NCBI GenBank assembly: GCA_015501585.1
Contig: JADNRY010000021.1
Span: 62,001-126,000, forward strand
Direction: 5' to 3'
Origin: Rhodocollybia butyracea
Taxonomy: Eukaryota > Basidiomycota > Agaricomycetes > Agaricales > Omphalotaceae
DNA length: 64,000 nucleotides
Position 1 is the first letter of the stretch; every line of letters starts with the position of its first letter. The translations under genes were made by a program, and so were the position numbers. Positions 54,275-64,000 of this stretch are shown piece after piece. The notes under the pieces were generated by a model, which was not told the origin of the DNA, searched no databases, and worked only from the letters and a program-made list of their open reading frames with translations.

Positions 54275-56132
54275 ATGCCACCCAAGGTATATTCTTCAGC
54301 CTCTACGAGATATCCACATCATGCTACAATTTGTTCACTAGCGAAAAGCAGCAGGAGAACAAGTCTCGGAAACTTCTACTCGAGCCACCAGGAGCTCTGG
54401 CCGACTCTCGGGTGAAAAAACAGAACCTGCGTCTAAAGCTGTTGTCACCAAGTCCAAACCTACCAAAGCCGCTACGTTAGTTCTCGATGGATCGTTTAAA
54501 ACAGTCTGGTTTTCGTTTCTAACGACCCGATAGTAAAAAGGCGAAGAATGAGGGCGGCGATGATCAGGTATGTTGCTTTGTCCTCTTCCGAAACTTGGCC
54601 TGATGTTTCCTGCAGGACTCTGAACCTCCAGCGAAAAAAGCCAGGACCACAAAAACCAAAGCTGCTCCGAAAACCAAAGGAAAAAAGAACCAAACGTGCG
54701 TCGAATAACTTTAACTGCTCGATATCTTCTGATCACTGTTCAACTCATTCTCGGTCTTTGTTATAAAATTCACGTCGGTCGAACAAAAAAAACAGTCGCG
54801 ACGTGAGTTGACGCGTATTTCCAAATATAGTTTTCACGTGGCTCAGACTTTTCTTCGTCAGGAGCCAACGTAAGTGTGGTTTCCCGCTTGGCGTTGCTAA
54901 AGTGCAAAAGTGCTGTGTTCGTCATCTTTGTTAACGGAAAGGCCGTGGATGCTCATTCATGCAACTGTCATCCCTATTTCTTTGTTGTATTTCTGACAAA
55001 GTCAACAGCGATAGCGAAGCTGGCCAGAATGCTAAGGTGAGTTGACGTCTCGTCCCTGAATATCATTCACCCTAATTTCTTTCCTCCTAAAAGGCTATCT
55101 CAAACCCCGCAAACGATGCAAAAGCTCAACCTAATTCCGAACCGTATACGTCTGCTCGAGCGCTCGCTTTGTTTGAGAAATACGTAGATGCCGATGATTC
55201 TACAGCTATAGGACCGGTTGGGTTGGAAAATCTTTGCGCTGATGCCAATATTCCTATGGAGGGTGCAATGCCTCTCATACTTGCATGGCAACTGGGGGCT
55301 AAGGAGATGGGTAGATTTACCAAGGATGAGTGGGTTGAAGGCACATCAAATCTCAAGTGAGTTTTGATCCACCCTCTTTAATCCAGTTTACTGATATCTG
55401 ATTTCCAGAATATCCTCATTGTCTTCGCTCCTTTCGGCCTTGTCTGACCTCAACAATCTTCTCATCTTCAGCAAGTCTCCAGTCAAATCCAACCCCAAAA
55501 TAGACCCTTATGATCGAACGACCTACCTCAGTTATGCCAAGGATACTAAAAGTGCATTCCACAAGTTGTATCTTTTCTGCTTCAATCTTGCGAAACCCGA
55601 GTATGTCATCATCACCTTTTGCATGTTCGTATCTTGATAAAGGGCCGGTTTTAGACAATCCAGAAATATTGACATGGAGGTCAGCTTGTTTGGCAGCGCG
55701 TTTTTTTCCGCCTCGCTTACTCCTATCTACTTGAACAGACTTCCGCGGCACTATGGTCGGTAATACTGTCTCCCAAGTACCCCATTATGCAGGAAGTCCT
55801 TGAGTACATCGGCGTAAGCCTTTTGATGTTTTGACATTTCGCGATGTGTACTGATTTGTGGATATCCAGGAAAAAGATGGCGTTTACAAAGCGACAAACA
55901 AAGATCTGTGGACCATGGTAAGGATTTCGTTGCCGTGCTTGGCTGGTTTTGATCATGGTATCCAGATGCTTGAGTTTTGCGAAACTGTTGATCCCAATTT
56001 GCAAGGCTATGAATCCGAAGAGGTTCGTTCCCACTCTTTCTTTTCTTCCACTCTCTTGACAGTATCCTTCGCAAGGCTTGGCCTACCTTATTGGACGAGT
56101 TCGTAGCGTGGAAGAAGGCCAGATCTCCTTGA
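54275..56132 (+). CDS. DCN1: DCN1-like cullin neddylation protein
   Basis: Acts as a scaffold E3 that places NEDD8 on cullins. From a 12-nt first exon (MPPK) it runs through a basic, low-complexity N-terminus (KKARTTKTKAAPKTKGKK) into the PONY/DCUN1 domain: ALALFEKYVDADDSTAIGPV, GLENLCADANIP, ILAWQLGAKEMGRFTKDEW, FCFNLAKPEQSRNIDMETSA, LWSVILSPKYP, MLEFCETVDPNLQGYESEEAW and a terminal FVAWKKARSP. The introns are short; the codon before the WSVIL exon is phase-consistent. The long basic tail before the domain is unlike yeast Dcn1's UBA. It needs the C-terminal WHB of cullins, which the cullin-like proteins at 16-21 kb lack. Confidence 0.88.
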
Positions 56133-56647
56133 CGTTCCGCTTTTCATGATTCCCGTTGTCATCTTCAACTTCAAACGAACTTTTAACTGCATGCTGCTGT
56201 GTATTTACTTATTTGCATCCTCCCACATCAATAGACCATGTGTTGTTACTCTACCTGTGATTTTCTTCGAGCATGTTACAGTGAGTTCCAGTTTGAAGGT
56301 AGGCCATAGTGCGTCAGATGATTTATCAGCTCATGCTGTTGGTTAGGTCAAGGATGAGGATTTAGACTGTCGTTCAGGTACATATTTCATGTGATTTCAG
56401 AGCGAAGTAGAACGAAGGGCTTGTTCCGACCAATATGACCTTGAAGACAGCCGGTCGTGTGTCCTGCTGATTTCTCCACGCAACAGCGTGATATTCTCAA
56501 CACGCGCTGTTATACATTTTAGTATACCAATTTCACTTTTATTTGCCGTCGATCGCTGTTCGTAGGTGCTACGGGGAAGATAAAACCTTGAAAGATAAAT
56601 TCCCTAGACCTATCACCCCACAAGGTTTTGTTGGTCCCCTGTCTAGG
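56133..56647. other. intergenic, no gene seen
   Basis: Promoter space upstream of the lipase. No coding pattern is supported. Confidence 0.5.
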
Positions 56648-58054
56648 ATGCACTCTTTGTTGTTGTTCTCCGCTGCACTTAGTGCTCTTCAAGGTCTGAC
56701 CTCCGCCAAGCCTGTTGACCTGCTTCGAAGAACGGTCACGCCGCTCTCAAGTACACAGGTTGCTGGCTTTGCGCCTTTCACGCAGTTCGCCCGGGCGGCC
56801 TACTGTGGAACCGACATTCTACAGGACTGGACTTGTGGTGGTACTATATTTGCGGTTCTTGGCTTATTGACGTGTACTCATGTAACTGTAGAGGCTTGCG
56901 CTGCCAATTCAGATTTCGAGGTTTCGCTCGTTGGTGGCAATGATGATTCCGTACAGAATTGTGAGCTTTTGTGCTTGTCTCTAAACCAACCTTTCTCAAG
57001 CTTCATGTCCTACCTAGATTTCGTAGGGTAGGTTCTAACTACAAGTCTTCCGAAACAATCATCGTTGAATCAAAACACAGGTTTTCGCCCTCCCTGGATG
57101 CTATCATCGTTGCGCATGAGGGCACCGACCCGACTCAATTGTGAGTTAGATATCATGATTTTTACTTCTTGGGTGCTCACACATCGATCAGGCTATCGGA
57201 CCTTACAGACGTCGAAGTATTACTGGGCTCTTTAGACTCTACTCTTTTCCCTGGAGTCTCTTCCAGCGTAGAGGTGCACACTGGCTTCGCGGACGAACAT
57301 GCTTTAACTGCCAATGCCATCCTTGCGGAAGTCCGATCTCTCATGAACTCCAAAGCCACCAACAATGTTGTTGCAGTGTGTACCCCGCTCCAACTCTGTT
57401 TGAATGCGTTTCATTATAGTGTCAGGTTGGCCACTCTCTTGGAGGGGCATTAGCCGAACTCGATACCGTCTTCCTCCGCTTGAACATACCTTCCGCCAGT
57501 ATCTCAGCCATGACTTACGGAACTCCTCGAGTGGGAAACCCTGCTTGGGCTGCATTAGTCGACGCATCCAATGTATGTTTGGAAAGTCCATGGTGATTAT
57601 CCTATACTCATGAATAGATAACGCTAGGTAAACTTCAAGCGGATAGACAATGAACTGGGTAATCTTCCTTGACCTTGACGCACTCCTAGCTTAGCACTAA
57701 GCGCGCTTTACAGATATCATTCCAATCGTACCAGGAAGGTTTTTGGGTTACCAGCACCCCGCCGGAGAAATCCATATTGTTTCTTCGTCGAACGTAGTCG
57801 AATGTCCGGGCGACGATGACGCCACGGACCCTCAATGTCAAATCGTAAGCTTGTCTTGTTGATTATAATGAAAAATAAGCTTTTTGATTCCTGTCTTCAG
57901 CAATCAGTTCCGAATATTCTCGAAGGTGACATCCTTAACCATGTAAGTAAATTAACTTTGATATTTTGAAACACAATCGAATTCTTACTGGAATTTCAAC
58001 TACCAGCTTGGACCATACGAAGGGATATCTATTGGTACAATCTTCTGTACTTAG
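56648..58054 (+). CDS. secreted class 3 lipase
   Basis: Ten exons (56648-56840, 56892-56960, 57018-57027, 57081-57140, 57192-57375, 57426-57572, 57628-57658, 57714-57844, 57901-57942, 58007-58054) give 304 aa with all phases closing. Signal peptide MHSLLLFSAALSALQGLTSA. The alpha/beta-hydrolase fold has the nucleophile elbow GHSLGGALAELD (Ser; its Gly sits just after an intron), MTYGTPRVGN, the acid region around RFLGYQHPAGEIHIV/DPQC, and the His in NHLGPYEG. Family: Rhizomucor-type triacylglycerol lipases, which cleave acylglycerols outside the cell. Exon 3 is a 10-nt microexon. Confidence 0.88.
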
Positions 58055-58367
58055 AAAAAGAAGACCCATGTACGAGGATAGTGTACTATATTGGTCAATG
58101 ACGACTTCATACCGTACCAGTAATATACCAGGTTAGAAAAGAAAGAGTAGTAAGCGAAGTCCAACGCGTGAGTGGCGCCACACGTGATTAAGCCAAACGA
58201 CTTCATCGACGATCGTAAACTCTATCTCTGTACAGAGAATGACACGGAATGAATTTAAACTTGGCCGAGTACAAAGCCCATTGGATGAGAATGAGTCTGG
58301 GACAGTAACGGTGCCATCTCTGTCAGAACGTTTTGGCTCAACATCCATCTCTCTACCATCTCTCTCA
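58055..58367. other. intergenic, no gene seen
   Basis: Promoter space of the P450 gene. Confidence 0.5.
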
Positions 58368-60812
58368 ATGATTAACAACAGCTACTCGTTCCCTTTCAGT
58401 GTTTTCATCCTTGGGACGTCCTACTTTTTCTGGAGATATATACAGCACAAGCGGAGCGCGCCGCACAAGCTTCTAATGCCTGTAAGCTTCTCCTGTAATT
58501 ATTTTTTTGGTCGTTTACACAAAACCAGACCTCAAAGCAAACAAGCTGGATATGGGGAAATGAGCTCAAAATTTTCCAACGTGAAGCTTCTGAGATATAC
58601 GTCGAGTGGGCAGCATCGCTCGGGCTAGTGTACAGGATTAAAGCAGCGCTATTTCAATCCGACATCGTATGTGCTATTCAACTCAGTGCTCACATGATAA
58701 GGACTGTGTTTTCGGTCTAGATTATCGTGGGGGATAACTCTGCTGCTCAACACATATTCCAAAATTCTTATACTTATGGTACGTCATCTTAGCCTTCCGT
58801 CAGAATCCGCGGTATTCTTTCCGAGGGTACTGTAACTATCTTGCATTTAGTGAAAGCACCAGCCTTTCTGCGGCTTGTCGAAAGGCTCGCTGGGAAGTGT
58901 CTTGCATGGGCTGAAGGCGAAGACCATAAATACCAGAGGAGATTGCTAGCCCCGGCATTCACGTATGTCTCAATGGATGATCAAAGCTCATGCTAAAGCG
59001 TAACTTAGATCTGGTGCTGTCGAGGCCATGACTGACGATATATTCTCCTGTGTAGAAAAGGTCAATAATTCGTATTTGCATATCAAGTCGGCCACACCAG
59101 CTCATAATGCGTTGTACCAGATGTCCCAAAACCTCCGTACCTTGACAGGTCCCGACGCCAACGTTGTAGATATGGCTCCTGTCATATCCACTTGCGCGTG
59201 AGTTTCGATGAACTGATAAGTTTTGTACATTTACTTACTCAGTTGGTGTGCTGCTATTCCCAGTCTGGATATCATAGGACGTGTCGGTTTCGGACACGAT
59301 TTCGAGAGTACAGAAGTAAAAGCAATCAGGTCTGCCTGGCATCAACATGTGGTCATGTCGCGGACATTCGCAGGGTTCATGGCACCTATCCTAATCAGTG
59401 TTTTTCCTTGGATTACCAAGTTACCCCTACCAGTTTTTCGAGACAGTGCTGTGAGGCCGATCACATACAAACTCGCAGGAAGACTTCTATCGGAAAACTC
59501 TGGAAACACAAATGTGCTTCATGGTAATGATATATTATCTATTCTGGTCAACAGTAGATCCGACTCGAAGGGAGATTTGGAAGCTCAACTAACTACCACT
59601 GAGCTACTTGACAATGTAAGTGCCGCCATTCCTAGTAATCACGCAGTTTCAGACTCATTTTTCTTCTGTTTCCCTTGATAGATTGCATTCTTTATGTGCG
59701 TTGAGCAGAATATACTAACACTATTTGCACGCTATGGCTCATAATTACAAGGATGGCAGGGCATGAGACAACTGCAGTTGCTGTTGACTCTTTGTTGCTT
59801 GAGTTGGCCCAAAATCCGACAATTCAACGAAAGCTCCGGCACGAAATTCGAACTGTAGCTTCTCTTGATTACCACAATATCGTCACACTTGAGTATCTCG
59901 ATGCTGTAACAAAAGAGGGGTATGTCACCCTGGCCCTTTTAAATTCCTGCGTGACGAGTTCACTCGAGTCTTGCAATTGGTGCTTACTGCGTTTGAAAAT
60001 TTAGATTACGCTTGCATCCCGTTACAGCCGCCACAGAGCGCATAGCTCTTCAAGATGATGTGATACCTCTCAAACAAGCTATCCTCAACGAGAATGGGAA
60101 GACAGTGTCCTCATTGGTTATTAAAGCCGGTCAGGTTTGTTTCTGCCCTTATGAGTTCTTGCAAGGTAATTTGACTTACTGTCAATACATCCAGGTATTT
60201 CGGATTCCTTGGACTGTTCTCAATGTCAATGAACAAGTTTGGGGGAGTAACGCGTCCCAATTCATTCCTGAACGATGGATCCAGCCTGGAGGTGTTCCTT
60301 CTGCAGATAAGCTCCCCCATGGACCTTGGGGTGGAGTATCCTCGTTTTGTATATGCCATCTTATACCTTGATTGTTCCAAAAAGATTGATATGCATTGGT
60401 TTTCTCCGTGCTTACAGGTGACGGACCCCGAACTTGCATTGGTTATCGACTTGGTGAGTTCTTATGCTACTACGTCTCATCCATCAGGGGCATTGGTCAT
60501 GGCACCTAGAAAGACATCTAGCAATCCCTTTGTCTACACAAAGGCCCCTCATTGATTTACAAAGGGATTTTGTCAAGTGCCTTCCATTCAAATCCCCAGT
60601 CTGAGTTTCCAATGAATTTTGTGTCTTCTAACCCTTCTTTCATTTCAGCTGTATTGGAGATCAAGATAATCCTTGCCGTTCTTATGCTCTCATTTGAATT
60701 TGAGTGTACTGAGGCGAAGATTGTCCAATATCTTGCTCCGACCTTGCAACCATTCGCTGATGGAAAGCCGGTGTCAATGCCACTCAAAGTGTCTTTAGTT
60801 CCAGATCTATGA
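58368..60812 (+). CDS. cytochrome P450 monooxygenase
   Basis: ATG 58368 begins an N-terminal membrane anchor (FPFSVFILGTSYFFWRYI), followed by WIWGNEL. Later motifs: I-helix AGHETTAVAVDSLL, K-helix region with EGLRLHP (intron inside), PERW, and the haem loop FCDGPRTCIGYRL, assembled across an intron (TTT T / GT GAC). The last exon, LEIKIILAVLMLSFEF to VSLVPDL, follows a longer intron (about 60455-60648). All hallmark residues are present, so the gene is probably functional. The style (AGHETT, CDGPRTCIGYR) is like CYP5150-type basidiomycete enzymes, but the substrate cannot be told. Confidence 0.88.
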
Positions 60813-62675
60813 TGTTTCTCCATCCATATTTAATGCTTTTGTGTCTCGATATCCAATTTCATGGCACTTGTTTGTCTTGGTTCTTATTAATTCCCATGTA
60901 CAGAGGGCTGTCCCACATATTTAGCACGATAGTATCCGGTTGCTCTTAAGGCCACGTTGTAACCAATCCTCTTTCCTGACTCTTCTATAAAGTATGTATT
61001 TGGCGACCTACAACCAGATATTGCTCAGATTTAGGAGTGACCGTATATACATTCAGGCCATCATATACCAGAATCGGAGAAACCGAAATTAGAAAGAAGC
61101 TACTCGAAGACAGAACAGGGTTAGAGAAAGCTCTTCGAAACCTCCTAACATGAACTTCACGACTCAAGAATTATTCAAAAGAAAAAGATATCATAGTGGA
61201 TATACATCGACATAAGTACTTAGCTATCAACAACGAATTGTACTCCACCCTTAAAAGCCTATGAAGAGAAGGAAGATTAGCAACATATTCTACCACAAAA
61301 CTAGACAAAAGAGAGTTCAGACATCCAAAGGAAGGACATTACAACCCTCATGGCGCCAACCCCCGCATCCCGCCAGCGCACCTCCGAAAAGGCGGCCCAC
61401 ACTCAACACATGCCTTTTGGGTTCAACATGGTACGAGGGGGAATGTAAACGTTCCGCATTGGGGAGAACTAAAGGGACGCTCGAGTAGAAACTGCGAATG
61501 TAGCGGAAAATTTCATCCTAAAGATGTTTCGGGGAAAGTATACTCACAAGCTGCGAGTGCGTCGGACGATTCAGTTGAAAAGCCTAAAACGAACGAGTGA
61601 GTCAAAAGGTCGGAAAGTAAGCGGCAAAAATGTAAAAGAAGAATCAGACTAAATGGCACTGGCAAGTACACTGTGCACCCCCGAAAGGACGCGGATCTGT
61701 TGCGAACAGATAAACCTCTGTCTCTCGGCATGGTCGTGTAGGACGGGGAAGAGAAAAAGTCATCATGGAAAAGAAGACAACATATCCAAGCAATGAGAAA
61801 GTCGACTCACAGTCCTAGAAAACAAAGGAGGAGACGGAAGAGCAATGATGAAAAGTGAAAATTTCTCGCTTTATTACACACCATTGTTTGGCTCTGTTTG
61901 CTGTTTTGCCTATCACGTGCAGCTCTATGTATCTTAAGCGCGCGCCCTGGCGTTTACCTACCTCTAGCAGAACGATACTCGATTTGGCCTGCTTAGGGAG
62001 TGGGTTGAGTGCTTAAATTATCCACCTCACCGAGATCGAATTATTAACTCAATAGTCCTCCAAGTCAGCGACTGATTCTGTTACTTTTCGCACCTGTGAT
62101 GTACTTAATACGCCTTCTATCTATGCCTTTCATATGAGGTGCCCCTCCTCCGCCTGAGAGTCTCTATCAACAACATGACGCTGCATGACTGCTAGTAGGG
62201 GCGATACGACTCCCTAGGTTTGAGCGAGAGCACATGGACCAGAAATTCATCATATCTCGACTCAAAGAGTATCAAGAGGTTTTAGAGTTTACCTTCGGGA
62301 GCCAAGATATCTCAACCTTGCAAAGAGCCGTGTGCTGGGTACTAGCTACTTGGCTTAAACCGGCTTTGGCTGCAGGAGTGGCAGTAACAGAACTTACATA
62401 TCTGGCGCATTGAGGTCCAATGCTACTCGTGTCTCCACAACGTTTCCGGGAAATGTGCGATCCTTTCCCAAGAGCTCAAGTATTTCTGGACACAGTACTG
62501 TATATCAGAGCCTCGAAAGTTCTGGACACGGCCTCCTGGTGTAGAAAACTCTCATTGGAAATCGCATTTACTTTCCGAGATTCTTGTGCAGCCACCCAAT
62601 TACTATACTCTCAGCTCCGAGTACACTTCTAACATAATCCCAATCGTAGAACTCATCTTCCAGGAGAAGGCATAA
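60813..62675. other. long stretch without a supported gene
   Basis: Only short open frames. On the minus strand near 61400-61860 some GT-AG pairs could frame tiny exons (MPRDRGLSVRNRSASFRG), but no family match or consistent model emerges. Confidence 0.4.
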
Positions 62676-62873
62676 TTCAAAGGTTAACGGACAGTGCATA
62701 TAATCATCTTATGACAGGAGTCTCTCTCAATTCCTAGGAGCACAAGTTCAGAGGTTAATTGACAGTTGCATATGACCATCTTATGACAATACTCGTCTCT
62801 CTCTCAATTCCTAGGAGAGGGATGCACAAAGTTCAGAGGTTAATGGACAGCGTGTATCATTATCTTATGGGAC
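62676..62873 (+). repeat. three tandem repeats upstream of metallothionein
   Basis: Units of about 65-76 bp begin at 62676, 62741 and 62825. Shared core: TTCAGAGGTTAATGGACAG followed by GCATAT and ATCTTATG, then CTCTCTCAATTCCTAGGAG. The third is shortened. They lie 115-315 bp before the metallothionein start and may be a repeated regulatory module. Confidence 0.65.
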
Positions 62874-62989
62874 GACTGTGCCTATGCCTATGCCGGGCCC
62901 CCGGAATAGTATAAGAGGTCTGTTAACACTCCTTATCTGCCCCACCAGCTTCAACCAGAACAACTATCATCGAAACCAACACAGCTATA

Positions 62990-63220
62990 ATGTACGCTGT
63001 GAGTATTGTCTACGCTCCGCCTTCTAGCAGCATCCGATCCTAACCGATGTCAACAGATCGAATACATCCCCGTTAACAATGCCAATGGCTGTGGCGGTGA
63101 GAATTGCGGTTGCACGGCAACGTAGGTCGCACGACGTCCTAGTACTGAGATAGTGAAACCTAACCTTTCCGTGACTGTAGCTGTGGATGCAAGCCCAATG
63201 CATGCACCTGCAACAAGTAA
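62990..63220 (+). CDS. metallothionein, 37 aa
   Basis: Three exons (62990-62998, 63057-63121, 63181-63220) give 114 nt in perfect phase. The first exon is only 9 nt (Met-Tyr-Ala). The protein has seven Cys among its last 24 residues, spaced C-x4-C-x-C-x3-C-x-C-x4-C-x-C (CGGENCGCTAT, CGCKPNACTCNK), no aromatic residue in that part, and Lys/Asn at the end. This is the usual seven-Cys fungal metallothionein design, which chelates Cu(I) and related ions in the cytosol. A TATA-like GTATAAG sits about 75 bp upstream, and tandem repeats further up suggest metal control (inference). Confidence 0.85.
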
Positions 63221-63719
63221 AGCTATTATCGCTTCGTTCGTCTCGATCGTCGATTGAGGCCTGAAATCAATTTGTATTTGTACGAGTATTATCTGCTGAA
63301 TATGTTCATTTTTGCACGAAGAGGACTAGTATCGCGAGTGTGAGCACATGGAAACCTCGAACCCTTTGCACGATCTGCACTTCTATAACATGATCGGTAC
63401 TACAGCGTAGAAAGGCCGATAGCCGAACAGTCTTTCGCTAAAGAAGGGGCCTTTTGCCCTTGACGTGCCATCTTCGAACCCTCATCGCCTCCTCCGCTAA
63501 GGACGCCCAGTTACTGCCTGTGGGCTTCTTATATATACATACCACTGCATAAACACACGGCGCCATCTGAGCGATGATCAGGTATATATGGACGTGCACC
63601 TGAGCGGGCATGAGGACTTTAAATGTTAAATGTTAGGTATTGACAATGAAGGATACAAATTGCCTTACTTGATGCAATTCCTCTCTTCAGCTGAAAACTT
63701 GAAGAAACTCGTGGCAATT
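63221..63719. other. intergenic, no gene seen
   Basis: Convergent 3' flanks of the metallothionein and the edge gene. Confidence 0.5.
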
Positions 63720-64000
63720 TTACATTCCCTCAAAGTTTCCAAGTGCGGCGGCATCAAGATCAGGCATTTTGATGTTCCTGAGAAGGGGATCAAGCGATGC
63801 AAGTTCCTCTTTAATGCCAGCTCGAGCGAACTGATCCAGCTCCTTGAGCAAGATGGATGTTATTTTCTGATCAGGACGAGCGCATCAGGAAACGCGGGAT
63901 GTCAGGCAAATAGAAGGAGATTTACCTTGAACTTGTTATCTACCCTGAGCACTAATTCGCCTAGACTCGACGACCAAGCAGGTGTGGCACCGAAGCTGAA
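63720..64000 (-). CDS. 3' end of an unknown gene, cut by window edge
   Basis: Two exons on the minus strand (64000-63926 and 63866-63720) join in phase 0. They read WSSSLGELVLRVDNKFK then KITSILLKELDQFARAGIKE and end MPDLDAAALGNFEGM before a stop. Helical, Leu-rich and mildly acidic. The 5' part lies outside the window and no family is recognised. Confidence 0.6.

Noticed and set aside
60353..60371. P450 truncated before the haem loop
   Set aside because: The stop lies inside an intron; splicing from TTTT/GTATAT to GTGACGG gives the full FCDGPRTCIGYR motif and the rest of the protein.
61513..61860. Small minus-strand gene or mating pheromone precursor
   Set aside because: No C-terminal CaaX with a matching precursor was found, and the possible exons do not give a stable model.

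Overview
This 64 kb window comes from a filamentous basidiomycete, most likely an Agaricomycete. Genes carry many short (about 45-70 nt) GT-AG introns, tRNA genes have introns after position 37, and the content is typical: NACHT-WD40 STAND proteins, F-box proteins, a CTR/FRE pair, P450, GH28 and class 3 lipase. Gene models were spliced by eye and checked for phase; lengths given for multi-exon genes come from models whose exon sums close in frame.

Layout. 1-7.2 kb: a degenerate tRNA-Lys(CTT) cluster, one member of which is split by a 5.7 kb antisense LINE with RNase H between endonuclease and RT. 7.3-10.8 kb: a small conserved fungal protein and a P-loop/HAD/phosphoribosyltransferase fusion. 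11-21.5 kb: a segmentally duplicated accessory block containing a broken NACHT-WD40 gene, two N-terminal fragments of the same gene, three cullin-N-terminus-like genes head-to-head with these, and two broken Nudix genes. 22-35 kb: housekeeping genes (tRNA-Asn, F-box, uracil-DNA glycosylase UNG, NOT4, D-lactate dehydrogenase). 35-42.5 kb: an AT-hook protein, a CTR copper transporter and a ferric/cupric reductase. 42.7-47.3 kb: an intact NACHT-WD40 paralogue. 47.5-56 kb: CIA2 (Fe-S assembly), a GH28 pectinase, a small hypothetical gene, RAD18 and DCN1. 56-64 kb: lipase, P450, a 37-residue metallothionein and the 3' end of an unknown gene.

Themes. Metal handling recurs (CTR, metalloreductase, CIA2, metallothionein with upstream repeats). 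Genome maintenance is represented by UNG and RAD18, ubiquitin/NEDD8 biology by NOT4, RAD18, DCN1 and an F-box protein. The most unusual parts are the LINE inserted inside a tRNA-Lys gene and the repeated head-to-head pair of a STAND receptor with a cullin-N-terminus-only protein.
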